A stretch of DNA of 64,000 bases from Paenibacillus tuaregi (GTDB lineage: Bacteria; Bacillota; Bacilli; Paenibacillales; Paenibacillaceae), in the NCBI RefSeq assembly GCF_900086655.1, contig NZ_LT575476.1:265117-329116 (forward strand), written 5' to 3'. The notes beneath the pieces were generated by a model. The model saw nothing but the letters and a program-made list of their open reading frames with translations. It made no database searches and had not been told where the DNA came from. How positions within the stretch are numbered: the first letter of the stretch is position 1; each line of letters opens with the position of its first letter. This document shows positions 9,709-17,607 of this stretch, piece after piece. The position numbers and the translations under genes are program-made.

Positions 9709-10587
9709 ATGCGTATAGGAGCAATTGAAGCCGGCGGCACGAAATTTGTATGCGGAGTTGGCAGTGAAGAAGGCATTATTGAAGATAGCGTAAGTTTCCC
9801 GACCAGGCACCCGGAGGAGACTCTGGAGCAGGCGATCTCTTATTTTCAAGACAAGCAGGTGAAGGCGATAGGGGTCGGTTCCTTCGGGCCGATTGATATT
9901 GATCCGGCCAGCTCAACTTATGGATATGTTACAACAACCCCGAAGCCGGGCTGGGCAAATTATGATTTTATCGGGAGACTCAAGCGGGAGTTTGCTGTTC
10001 CCTATGGCTGGGACACGGATGTGAATGCGGCAGCTTTAGCTGAGGCGAAGTGGGGGGCCGCCAAGGGCCTTGACAGCTGCGTCTACTATACGATCGGCAC
10101 CGGCGTAGGGGTTGGCGTATATGCTGAAGGCAGGCTGGTGCATGGACTGGTCCATCCGGAAGGAGGACATGTCCTGGTAAGACGGCACCCTAAGGATACT
10201 TTTGCGGGACATTGCCCATTTCATGGAGATTGCTTAGAGGGAATGGCGGCTGGACCGGCACTGGAAGCGCGCTGGAAGGTCAAAGGCCATGAGCTGGCAG
10301 AAGGCCATCCTGCCTGGGAGATGGAGGCCTACTATATCGCACAAGCGGTGACAAGCACCATTCTGATGCTCTCACCGAAGAAGGTCATTCTGGGCGGGGG
10401 CGTTATGCAGCAGGCACATCTGTTCAAGATGATCCGAAGCGAAGTCCAGCGTAATCTGAACGGTTATGTAAGCTCAGACACAATCCTCAAGCAGATCGAT
10501 ACTTATATTGTGCCGCCTGGATTGGGCAGTAAGGCAGGTCTGGCTGGGGCGCTGGCCCTCGGATTGGAAGCTGTTCAAGCGAAATGA
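9709..10587 (+). CDS. ROK-family fructokinase
   Basis: Phosphorylates fructose with ATP, giving fructose 6-phosphate for glycolysis. The 292-residue protein starts with the phosphate-binding loop GAIEAGGTKF, has the Asp-containing WDTDVNAAALAE region that carries the catalytic base, and a ROK zinc motif (His, then Cys-x2-His-x2-Cys in GHCPFHGDCLEGM). This arrangement matches Bacillus YdhR/GmuE-type fructokinases. It completes the pathway started by the GH32 enzyme 120 nt upstream. The ATG has AGAGGAGG as ribosome site. Confidence 0.9.
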   Translation: MRIGAIEAGGTKFVCGVGSEEGIIEDSVSFPTRHPEETLEQAISYFQDKQVKAIGVGSFGPIDIDPASSTYGYVTTTPKPGWANYDFIGRLKREFAVPYGWDTDVNAAALAEAKWGAAKGLDSCVYYTIGTGVGVGVYAEGRLVHGLVHPEGGHVLVRRHPKDTFAGHCPFHGDCLEGMAAGPALEARWKVKGHELAEGHPAWEMEAYYIAQAVTSTILMLSPKKVILGGGVMQQAHLFKMIRSEVQRNLNGYVSSDTILKQIDTYIVPPGLGSKAGLAGALALGLEAVQAK

Positions 10588-10686
10588 TACAGCTTTAAGC
10601 CATGTAGTTTAGTTGGATTAAACTAAGGGCTTCTTGCATGATAAGGGTACCGTTACATGAGTCTGTCCCAAGCCATTTGTTTCTAT

Positions 10687-10728
10687 AGTTCCTTACACAC
10701 AGCTCCTTGCACATAGTTCCTTATGTGC
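10687..10728 (+). repeat. Three 14-bp tandem repeats
   Basis: AGTTCCTTACACAC, AGCTCCTTGCACAT and AGTTCCTTATGTGC follow each other without gaps about 55 nt before the next gene. They may be a regulator binding array or replication slippage. Confidence 0.45.
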
Positions 10729-10783
10729 TGTTTAAATGGCGCCTCTTCCGCTTAAATATAGTAATGAAAGGGGAGAGGACTTG

Positions 10784-11719
10784 TTGACAACTAAGAAATG
10801 GATAAGACAAAGTGTGGCCAGCTTGTTAGGTGTGGTCCTGATGTTGGGGGTGCTTGGAGGCTGGAAGCCTGGTGCCGTGGACGCCGCTGACAAATACAGT
10901 TCCTTCAAGAAGGTATCTGTGCAGGGGCCAGTTATCCCGGGATTGTCCGGGAATAAGGAGTGGGTGCCCCAAGGGCTTGCGGTTGTACCCGGCAAGAATT
11001 GGGTTATTACGTCACATTACTGGGGTGGAAGTGGAGGCACGGCCACATCTATCGCCATTACAAGCACAACAACCAAGAAGCGGATTAAAACCCTGTATCT
11101 CTATGAATCGAGCACGAAGAAGCATACGGGGCACGCCGGGGGACTTGCCGTGAGTAAGAGCAATCTGTGGATCGCTTCGGGGAAAAGTGTCTACAAGATT
11201 CCGCTAAGCACATTGTCCAGCAAGAAGGATTACAGCAATGTGGTTATGAAACGTTATGCCTTAAGCCACAAGGCCTCCTATGCGACCTATGCCGAAGGAT
11301 TTTTGTGGGTAGGGGAATACATGGACGGTGAAGATATTGGCAAAAAAATGTGTGATGCCGGCCCTAAGGGACGGGTGTACGCTTACAGACTGAACAGCAA
11401 GGATGAACTGGATGCGAAGCCGAAGGCTTCCTTCTCATGGGTGACTCCTGATCGCATCCAGGGCATGGCTATCACGAAGGACCGGGCGATCTACAGCCAA
11501 TCCTGTGGACGCAACAATTCCAGCCAGCTGCTGATCTATACCCGGGGAGCCTGGGGCAAGAAGACCAGCTCCCTGACGATGCCGCCGATGTCTGAAGGAA
11601 TTGCCCTCTTCGGCAGCCAGCTGTATACGAACTTCGAATCCGGCGCGCGGAAATATTCCGGGGGAAGCTACCCACTGAAAAATATGTATATCATTAACAT
11701 CAAGAAATTGAAGATGTGA
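10784..11719 (+). CDS. Secreted propeller-like protein of unknown function
   Basis: Exported protein of about 311 residues. I start it at TTG 10784 (8 nt after AAAGGGGAG), since ATG 10736 lacks a ribosome site and would bury the signal sequence; TTG 10781 is also possible. The signal peptide has a clear hydrophobic core (SVASLLGVVLMLGVLGG) and cleavage near VDA-AD. The mature part has repeated short strands such as WVPQGLAVVPGKNWVITSHYW and TGHAGGLAVSKSNLWIASG, suggesting a beta-propeller. I recognise no catalytic motif. Single gene closed by its own terminator. Confidence 0.75.
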   Translation: MTTKKWIRQSVASLLGVVLMLGVLGGWKPGAVDAADKYSSFKKVSVQGPVIPGLSGNKEWVPQGLAVVPGKNWVITSHYWGGSGGTATSIAITSTTTKKRIKTLYLYESSTKKHTGHAGGLAVSKSNLWIASGKSVYKIPLSTLSSKKDYSNVVMKRYALSHKASYATYAEGFLWVGEYMDGEDIGKKMCDAGPKGRVYAYRLNSKDELDAKPKASFSWVTPDRIQGMAITKDRAIYSQSCGRNNSSQLLIYTRGAWGKKTSSLTMPPMSEGIALFGSQLYTNFESGARKYSGGSYPLKNMYIINIKKLKM

Positions 11720-11736
11720 CAATGGTAGGCCGCGAG

Positions 11737-11762
11737 AAGCCCGGTATAATCCGGGCTTTTGT
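11737..11762 (+). terminator. Intrinsic terminator
   Basis: AAGCCCGG, 6-nt loop, CCGGGCTT followed by a T-rich run. It ends the secreted protein gene. Confidence 0.85.
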
Positions 11763-11886
11763 GGTTTTAAATCAGTTGAACACATGATTGTATAGATGAA
11801 GGCATCCTCGTGAAATGGCTCGTCCGATTACTGTTGTGCACGGATTTTTTGATTTAACAAGTTCAATACAGGTGAGATCTGTTCAC

Positions 11887-11938
11887 AAAGGTGAACGCTG
11901 CACTTCTCTAGAATCATTTCACCTTTTTGCCTAGGCTC
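11887..11938 (+). terminator. Orphan terminator-like hairpin
   Basis: AAAGGTGAA (11887-11895) pairs with TTCACCTTT (11928-11936), followed by TT. No gene ends just before it. It is the only structured part of the 360-nt gap 11720-12079 besides the terminator above and the TetR operator below. Confidence 0.35.
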
Positions 11939-12025
11939 TGACTTTTCTTTAATTCAACTTCTATAAGCGTATTAATTTCAAATAAGGGGTTGAAATAAAA
12001 GTGGAAGTGATGTAAATTATGATTA

Positions 12026-12041
12026 GTGATTGATCAATTAC
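12026..12041. promoter_or_regulatory. TetR operator 1 (autoregulatory)
   Basis: GTGATTGATCAATTAC, a 16-bp palindrome with one mismatch, 39 nt before the TetR start. Its core ATTGATCAAT recurs at 12634 and 12886. Confidence 0.6.
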
Positions 12042-12079
12042 AGAATAAATTCTGTACAATGAAGCAAAGGAGAGGGATT

Positions 12080-12607
12080 ATGCCCAGAAATTCAGCCGCC
12101 TCAGCCAACCGTAAGAACGATATCGTTTCAGCAGCCATTGAAGTATTTGCCGAGGTGGGATATTATCGGGCAACGACAGCCCAGGTGGCTCAGCGCGCCC
12201 AAATATCGCAGCCTTATGTGTTTCGATTCTTCGCGACCAAGGAGGCTCTTCTGGTCGAAGCGCTTGAGGTCTCATGGACCCGCGTCCTTGATGCCTTCCG
12301 TAGTGTGATTGGCAGAGCAAGCCGGGAGCAGCTGGAGAAGGAGCTGATTGAGGCATACGCGCAGATCATGGAATCGAACAAGAGTGAAATATTGCTGCAA
12401 ATGCAGGCACAGACCATTCAAGAAGAGGTCGTGGTGCAGGTTATGCGAAAAGGATTTTCAGATGTGCGGGAGATGGTTCTTAGCGCTTTTAAGCAGGCCG
12501 ATCTGGATCGCCCTGAGGAGCGGACCCTGTTATTCCTGGCGAGGGGAATGCTGTGTAATATCTCCATGTCCTTATCCTTACCGGAGCTTATGGCTATGGA
12601 TAAGTAA
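12080..12607 (+). CDS. TetR-family transcriptional regulator
   Basis: Repressor of 175 residues. The N-terminal HTH is recognised by IVSAAIEVFAEVGYYRATT followed by VAQRAQISQPYVFRFFATKE; the C-terminal helices are variable, as expected for ligand binding. The start is the ATG at 12080 (MPRNSAAS), preceded by AAAGGAGAGG; upstream in-frame codons lack a site. The same palindrome, ATTGATCAAT, lies before this gene, just after it, and before the epimerase gene at 12948, which makes autoregulation and control of that enzyme the simplest reading. Confidence 0.9.
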   Translation: MPRNSAASANRKNDIVSAAIEVFAEVGYYRATTAQVAQRAQISQPYVFRFFATKEALLVEALEVSWTRVLDAFRSVIGRASREQLEKELIEAYAQIMESNKSEILLQMQAQTIQEEVVVQVMRKGFSDVREMVLSAFKQADLDRPEERTLLFLARGMLCNISMSLSLPELMAMDK

Positions 12608-12631
12608 GCCTGTATGGCTTATTTCAAATTG

Positions 12632-12645
12632 TGATTGATCAATCA
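12632..12645. promoter_or_regulatory. TetR operator 2, perfect 14-bp palindrome
   Basis: TGATTGATCAATCA, perfectly symmetric, 25 nt after the TetR stop codon. It opens a 20-bp sequence (12634-12653) that is repeated exactly at 12886-12905. Confidence 0.6.
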
Positions 12646-12653
12646 ATAATAAA

Positions 12654-12780
12654 TCTCTTTCTAGCAACAAGCAACCAATCAAGCGATCAACAAAGCAGCC
12701 AACAAAGCAACGAACAAACCAATCAATCAAGCAGTCAACAAAGCAACTACAAGGCAACCATCTACCTATCTATCTGGTCT
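12654..12780 (+). repeat. Low-complexity CAA/CAAN-rich tract
   Basis: Tract dominated by AACAAAGCAAC, AATCAATCAAG and AAGCAACC units, degenerating into CTATCTAT repeats. It lies between the two exact 20-bp copies of the operator region. It is open in one frame as a Ser/Gln/Asn-rich peptide, but has no ribosome site. Confidence 0.5.
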
Positions 12781-12885
12781 GTCAGTCTATCTAGTTCACT
12801 CATGTTTAAAGTATCATGTGCTTTTCATTACGCTTTAGAAGGAGCAGCGATGACTGTGCGGTTGAACGTGTTTGCTGAACATATT

Positions 12886-12905
12886 ATTGATCAATCAATA
12901 ATAAA
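12886..12905. promoter_or_regulatory. TetR operator 3 / second copy of 20-bp direct repeat
   Basis: ATTGATCAATCAATAATAAA, identical to 12634-12653, 43 nt before the epimerase start. Confidence 0.6.
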
Positions 12906-12947
12906 CCAATTAATAAATACAAACTAATGATAAAGGAGAGGTTTTTT

Positions 12948-13919
12948 ATGTTAAAGAAGGCGGTTGTTCTAGGAGCTACTGGAGGAACAGGAAAAGTGAT
13001 TACAGCGGAACTAATTAAGCGGGGGGTCGAGACAGTGATCTTCGGAAGGTCACTCCCTAAGCTTCGGGCCATGGCGGAGGAATTGGGAAACCCGGCGCTT
13101 CTCTCTATGGCTGAGGGAAATGTGTTTGATTCCGCAAGCATCATTCGTGCAGCCAAGGGGGCTGATGTGATCTTTCATGCGGCATCCATTCCGTATAACC
13201 AAATGACGACACAGCTTCTCCCTCTGGGGGAGGCAGTTATGGGGGCAGCTAACCAGCTCAAGATTAAAGTGGTTGCGGTGGACGGAATATATCCCTATGG
13301 AAGAAGGACGACGGATCACCCTATTGATGAGAATCATCCCAAGCGTCCCCACACCCGGAAAGGAAAAACCAAGCTTGCATTCGAGAAGATGTTCTTTGAT
13401 CCGCGTTGGAACCAGGTAAAAGGGATGATCGTCAGGCTGCCGGACTATTATGGGCCGACCGCGAACGAGGCTTCTTATTTAGGCAGCACCCTGGAGGCGA
13501 TTGCTGCCGGGAAGCCTGCGGCATTCATCGGAAATATGCGTATTCCAAGGGAGTATGTCTATCTGCCTGACGCGGCAAAAATGATAGTAGAGCTCGCTGA
13601 ACGGGAGGAAGCCTACGGCCAGAACTGGCACATTCCGGGGGGTGGAGTGATTTCAGGACGTAAAATTGTGGAGATTGCCCAGCGGGCCAGCGGACAGAAG
13701 AAGCCTGTCATTGCTCTGGGCAGAGTCTCACTGTCCATCCTCGGATTGTTCATACCCGTGTTCAAAGAAATTGTAGAAATGCTCTATCTGACCGAGAAGC
13801 CGCTTGTTCTTAGCGGTAAGAAGTATGAGAGTCTGGTAGGGCCGATTCCGGCAACCCCCTTTGAGCAGGGAATCACGGACACAGTTAAGGATATTATGAA
13901 TCGCAAATACCGCGTGTAA
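12948..13919 (+). CDS. NAD(P)-dependent epimerase/reductase (atypical/extended SDR)
   Basis: Oxidoreductase-like protein of 323 residues. The N-terminal Rossmann motif is VVLGATGGTGKVITAELI (GxxGGxG spacing), followed by an acidic/arginine region IFGRSLPKL compatible with NADP. The catalytic YxxxK is not in its usual context: YPYGRRTT occurs where a Tyr is expected, so redox catalysis is uncertain. The start is ATG 12948 with AAAGGAGAGG. Located behind the TetR gene and a copy of its operator, it is probably the regulated target, perhaps handling a xenobiotic or sugar-derived compound. Confidence 0.85.
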   Translation: MLKKAVVLGATGGTGKVITAELIKRGVETVIFGRSLPKLRAMAEELGNPALLSMAEGNVFDSASIIRAAKGADVIFHAASIPYNQMTTQLLPLGEAVMGAANQLKIKVVAVDGIYPYGRRTTDHPIDENHPKRPHTRKGKTKLAFEKMFFDPRWNQVKGMIVRLPDYYGPTANEASYLGSTLEAIAAGKPAAFIGNMRIPREYVYLPDAAKMIVELAEREEAYGQNWHIPGGGVISGRKIVEIAQRASGQKKPVIALGRVSLSILGLFIPVFKEIVEMLYLTEKPLVLSGKKYESLVGPIPATPFEQGITDTVKDIMNRKYRV

Positions 13920-13992
13920 ATTAGTATTTTTACAGATGAGATAACAAAAATACCGGAGCTTTCCAACATAAACCCAACTCCTAAACAAAATC

Positions 13993-14019
13993 AGGGGCCG
14001 TCCCTATAAGACGGCCCCT
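13993..14019. terminator. Convergent-gene terminator
   Basis: AGGGGCCGTC / GACGGCCCCT, a 10-bp perfect stem with 7-nt loop. The better T-rich tail (GATTTTGTTT) is on the minus strand, ending the 14066-15912 operon. Confidence 0.8.
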
Positions 14020-14065
14020 CTATGCTTGGTTTGTGTTTGCTTAATCAGATTACCCTATTAAGTTA

Positions 14066-15091
14066 TTAAGGCTGCAGCTTTACAATCTGCCCGGTAGCTT
14101 GGGATTCGAACGCTGCCAGAATGACCTGCAGCGAACGAAGGCCTTCTTCCCCGGAGATGCTCGGCGGAGTCTGATTGAGGATAGACTCCACAAAAGCATC
14201 GATCACACCACTCGGCACCTGTTTCTCATTGGTTGCCATCGCCCCGACCTTGTAGGTCTCTACCGTGCCGTTAGTCAACTCCACAATGACCTCGTCTCCA
14301 CTCACTGTGCCGATCTTAACCACACCGTTCTCACACCAGAGAACCGTGCTGTTGTCTCCACCCTGGTACTGGGTCCAGCTGGCCACTAACGTCCCAATGG
14401 CACCGCTCTTCATACGCAGCAAGCAGGTGGCATTGTCGTCCACAGCCGTGTCTTCCTTGTGCAGTGTGCCGATGAAGGCGGCAACCTCAGCTACCTCGTC
14501 ATTCAGCAAATAACGGATGAAATCGGACTTGTGCACCCCGAGATCTCCCATCGCTCCAAGAATAGCCTGATCTTTCTCGAAGAACCAGCTGTCGCGGCCG
14601 TCCACACTCCAGGCCTCCGGCCCGGGATGACCGAAGGAAGTGCGGAAGGTCAATACCTTCCCAAGTCTGCCGGAATCGAGAATTTCCTTCGCTTTCACAT
14701 GCGGAGGCATAAGGCGCTGGTTGTGGCCGACCATTAGATACACCCCGTTCTTGCGGGCAGCCTCGATCATCTGTTTGCCTTCCTCTTCAGTCGTAGCCAT
14801 AGGCTTCTCAACCAATACGTGCACTCCAGCCTCCGCAAAAGCCACCGCCATTGGCGCATGCAAGTAGTTCGGCGTACAAATGCTTACCGCGTCGATCTTC
14901 TCATTGGCAAGAAGCTCCTCGTAGCTGGCATAAGCCTTGCCGCCGTAAATCTCCGCCATTTCCCGGGCCCGCTCGATCCGGGGATCGGCATAAGCCACCA
15001 GCTCCGCCTGCGCATTTGCAGCGTACTCAGGAATATGCCGGCGCTGGGCGATTGCGCCGCAGCCAATGACAGCCACTCTAATTTTACTCAT
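14066..15091 (-). CDS. Gfo/Idh/MocA-family oxidoreductase
   Basis: NAD(P)-dependent sugar or cyclitol dehydrogenase of 341 residues. The Rossmann motif VIGCGAIAQRRHIP is near the N-terminus, and VLVEKPMATT at about 93-102 carries the family's conserved EKP lysine; the C-terminal alpha/beta domain contains the GxxxDLGVHKSD region (MGDLGVHKSD), with the histidine used in catalysis by relatives. It lies 50 nt downstream of a TIM-barrel isomerase/epimerase gene, a pairing seen in inositol and rare-sugar pathways. The particular substrate is not evident. Confidence 0.92.
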   Translation of the reverse strand: MSKIRVAVIGCGAIAQRRHIPEYAANAQAELVAYADPRIERAREMAEIYGGKAYASYEELLANEKIDAVSICTPNYLHAPMAVAFAEAGVHVLVEKPMATTEEEGKQMIEAARKNGVYLMVGHNQRLMPPHVKAKEILDSGRLGKVLTFRTSFGHPGPEAWSVDGRDSWFFEKDQAILGAMGDLGVHKSDFIRYLLNDEVAEVAAFIGTLHKEDTAVDDNATCLLRMKSGAIGTLVASWTQYQGGDNSTVLWCENGVVKIGTVSGDEVIVELTNGTVETYKVGAMATNEKQVPSGVIDAFVESILNQTPPSISGEEGLRSLQVILAAFESQATGQIVKLQP

Positions 15092-15141
15092 TGGACAGAA
15101 GTCTCCTTTTTCATTCAGATGATAAATTAATGTCTCTATAT

Positions 15142-15912
15142 CTATACCTTCAAATGATGATCTTTAAGCCAGTTCAGGCTGTTCTCAACACTGGTGAGGG
15201 GCGGATTCTGGCAGAAGTCCTGCTCAACGATTAACCACTCTACCCCGGCCTCTATGGCAGCTTCAGTCACAGCGGGAAGATCCACCGAGCCTTTTCCAAG
15301 CTCCAGAGTGACCATGTGGCCCTGCTCATCCTTGCTGAAATCCTTCAGATGGAGCAGCGGCAGCCGTCCGGCGTATTTCTTGATATAGGCAAGCGGGTCC
15401 TGGCCTGCGAATTGCACCCAGCATACGTCAAGCTCTACTTGAACCGCCTCCGGTGTTGTGTCCGAGAACAGCGCATCGAATGCCGTTAGCTCGCCGACAT
15501 GGTCCTGGAATTCGAAATCATGGTTGTGATAACCGAAGACCAGCCCTTGCTTGCGGACCTCCGTACCGGCTTCCTGGAGAAAAGAGAACAGTTCCCGCCA
15601 GCCTTCACCCTTTGGCCGGTCTTCCGGGGCAAGATAAGGACAGATCATGTATTTGGCTCCAATGGTCTTCAGGTAGTCAATTTCCTGCTGGAGATTGTCC
15701 TTCATCGCCTGCAGCGGCACATGGCTGCTGATGGCCTTGAGTCCAAGCTCATCTAAGAGCGCTTTCATTTCTTCTGCGGACAGATCCCCATAACCTGCAA
15801 ATTCAACACCTTCATAACCAAGCTCCGCTACCTTGCGAAGTGTGCCGCGAAAGTCCTTGGCTGTCTCTTCACGAAGCGTATACAACTGCAGTCCAATACC
15901 TGGTTTACTCAA
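15142..15912 (-). CDS. Sugar phosphate isomerase/epimerase (IolE/xylose-isomerase-like TIM barrel)
   Basis: Cytoplasmic TIM-barrel protein of about 256 residues. Metal-site candidates typical of the AP-endonuclease-2 superfamily are seen in FGYHNHDFEF, VQVELDVCWVQ, LLHLKDFS and WLIVEQD. I start at TTG 15912 (MSKPGIGLQLYTLRE), 8 nt after GAGG in AAGGATGAGG; upstream codons would add a stretch unlike the family. First gene of a two-gene operon with the Gfo/Idh oxidoreductase and divergent from the AraC regulator at 16055, which may control it. Exact reaction unknown. Confidence 0.88.
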   Translation of the reverse strand: MSKPGIGLQLYTLREETAKDFRGTLRKVAELGYEGVEFAGYGDLSAEEMKALLDELGLKAISSHVPLQAMKDNLQQEIDYLKTIGAKYMICPYLAPEDRPKGEGWRELFSFLQEAGTEVRKQGLVFGYHNHDFEFQDHVGELTAFDALFSDTTPEAVQVELDVCWVQFAGQDPLAYIKKYAGRLPLLHLKDFSKDEQGHMVTLELGKGSVDLPAVTEAAIEAGVEWLIVEQDFCQNPPLTSVENSLNWLKDHHLKV

Positions 15913-16054
15913 TTTCAACACCTCATCCTTATGGAATATAATAAGTGCCTTATCTGATACCAGAATACATGAATATAAGCTAAAATGAACATACACAATC
16001 TACTCAGAACCTGAACTATTTGATTATATTTTCGTGAAGTGGGGTAGGGATCTT

Positions 16055-16852
16055 ATGGAAACCAGCTTGCTGATATGTGATTATTCCTATCATTCGAGGC
16101 CATTTACCCAGAACAGCCGCAGCGGGCTCACCAACTATTTGTTCCGCCTTCAGACGGAGGGCTCTTGTAGAGTGATCTGCCGGGGACAGGAGTACCACGT
16201 TCAGGCAGGCGATTTAATCCTGCTGAAGCCGGGGGATGAATATGATCTGGAAGTGAAGGAATCCGAGATAGATGGGAGGGTGTCCAGCGGGGATTATTAT
16301 GTTTTTTGTGAAGGGGATTGGATTGACAGCTGGTGGGGGCGTAAGGAAAGACCTGTGGTGAGCGCGGTTGGGGTGGATGAGAAGCTGCTTCGGCTGTGGC
16401 AGAATCTGATTATCGAGAAGCGGCGGGGTCCGCTCGAGGAGAATGTGGAGATTATGGATTATCTCCTGCGGGGGTTGTGTTTGTATTTTGACCGCGCCAT
16501 CGCCGAGAACACACACTCCAGCCGGACGGTATTTGCCGCACTCCGGTTGAAGAGGTTCATCGAGGAGCATGCCACGGTGACCTTCAAGCTGGAGGAAGCG
16601 GCCCGGTACGCGGGGTTAAGTCTCTCCCGGTCAGTCCGGCTGTTCAAGGATTATTACGGAATGACCATGATCGGTTATGCGACGCAGATCCGGCTTAACG
16701 CGGCCGCAGAACGCATGAAATACAGCGATATGACGCTGGAGCATATTGCGGAGACCTGCGGCTTCTCCAGCTATTCTTATTTTCACCGTGTATTCCGTGC
16801 TCATTTAGGCATATCCCCGAAGGAATACCGGCTGAAGGAGAGAGGTTTCTAA
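16055..16852 (+). CDS. AraC-family regulator with cupin-like sensor domain
   Basis: Transcription factor of 265 residues. The N-terminal half is a cupin-like sugar-sensing domain (GQEYHVQAGDLILLKPGDEY), and the C-terminal half holds two AraC HTH units, FKLEEAARYAGLSLSRSVRL and LEHIAETCGFSSYSYFHRVF, ending in the family sequence GISPKEYR. I use the ATG at 16055 (METSLL) behind GGGGTAGGG rather than GTG 16034. It is divergent from the isomerase/oxidoreductase operon and is its likely activator. Confidence 0.9.
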   Translation: METSLLICDYSYHSRPFTQNSRSGLTNYLFRLQTEGSCRVICRGQEYHVQAGDLILLKPGDEYDLEVKESEIDGRVSSGDYYVFCEGDWIDSWWGRKERPVVSAVGVDEKLLRLWQNLIIEKRRGPLEENVEIMDYLLRGLCLYFDRAIAENTHSSRTVFAALRLKRFIEEHATVTFKLEEAARYAGLSLSRSVRLFKDYYGMTMIGYATQIRLNAAAERMKYSDMTLEHIAETCGFSSYSYFHRVFRAHLGISPKEYRLKERGF

Positions 16853-16952
16853 ACGTACCAGTAACCCCGGGCAAAGATGAGGGTGAAGCGGGTTAGCGCG
16901 CTGTCCTGGGATAAGAATTTTAAACAATGTAAGAGATGTATTCTTGTAAGAA

Positions 16953-16971
16953 ACGGCATTGACAATGCCGT
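16953..16971. promoter_or_regulatory. 19-bp perfect palindrome
   Basis: ACGGCATTG-A-CAATGCCGT. With a 1-nt centre it cannot form a normal RNA hairpin, so it is more likely a protein binding site than a terminator. It sits 2 bp before the next palindrome. Confidence 0.5.
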
Positions 16972-16973
16972 GG

Positions 16974-17009
16974 TTTATTATTATCATTATTGATAATGAT
17001 AATAATAAA
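16974..17009. promoter_or_regulatory. 36-bp perfect palindrome, operator of the winged-helix/YhfC operon
   Basis: 17-bp arms (16974-16990 and 16993-17009) around a 2-bp centre, ending at the ribosome site of the regulator gene. The arms contain GATAAT-type hexamers (TTATCATTATTGATAATGAT inside), which resemble Fur-family boxes, but autoregulation by the downstream regulator is equally possible. Confidence 0.55.
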
Positions 17010-17022
17010 GGAGCAGTTTAGC

Positions 17023-17607
17023 GTGGGAAATTCCAAAATGGATCTTATCATGCATCCTATCCGGATGCGGATTATCCAGACATTGATTACAGGGAAACAG
17101 ATGACAACGCAGCAGCTCACCGAGATGCTGTCCGATGTGCCGCAGGCTACGATGTACCGCCATTTGAACAAGCTTCGGGAAGCCAAGCTGATTGAAGTGG
17201 TGGAGCAGAATCAGATCAGGGGTACGGTCGAGAAGGTATATTCGCTTGCTAAGGGTGGGGCCGACAGCACGCCCGAGGATGTGACCCAGGCAGCGTCTGA
17301 AGAGCATATGCAGATGTTCATGAAGTTCACGGCAAGCTTGATCGCCGACTTCGGTGACTATCTGCAGCAGCCGGAATACAACTTGATTCAGGACGGGGTA
17401 TCCTTCCGGCAGACGCAGTTCTACCTTACTGATGAGGAGTATGTGCAGATGCTTCAGGATATCCGGGCGCAGATGGCACGGTATTCGGGCAGGGTGCCGG
17501 GCCGTGGCCGGCGCAGAAGAATGATGTCCACCATTATTATTCCGGGGCGAGCTGAAAATCAGCAACAGAAGACGGGGGAAGATACTAATGACGACAACCA
17601 ACCTTAA
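17023..17607 (+). CDS. Winged-helix (ArsR/HTH_20-like) regulator
   Basis: DNA-binding regulator of 194 residues with an ArsR-like wHTH: MDLIMHPIRMRIIQTLITG, then TTQQLTEMLSDVPQATMYRH as the recognition region. The remainder is helical with a basic tail (GRGRRRR). GTG 17023 is chosen because AAAGGAG stands 9 nt upstream and earlier codons overlap the palindrome. No metal-binding cysteines are seen, so it is not a classic ArsR metal sensor. It overlaps the next gene by 20 nt and should control it and itself through the 36-bp palindrome. Confidence 0.85.
   Translation: MGNSKMDLIMHPIRMRIIQTLITGKQMTTQQLTEMLSDVPQATMYRHLNKLREAKLIEVVEQNQIRGTVEKVYSLAKGGADSTPEDVTQAASEEHMQMFMKFTASLIADFGDYLQQPEYNLIQDGVSFRQTQFYLTDEEYVQMLQDIRAQMARYSGRVPGRGRRRRMMSTIIIPGRAENQQQKTGEDTNDDNQP

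Noticed and set aside
12631..12927. Frame of 98 codons rich in Ser, Gln and Asn
   Set aside because: Starts inside the operator palindrome, has no ribosome site, and both ends read alike (MIDQSIIN, IIDQSIIN) only because of the 20-bp DNA repeat.
16953..16971. Palindrome considered as terminator of the AraC gene
   Set aside because: A loop of one base is not feasible for an RNA hairpin; listed as a possible protein binding site instead.
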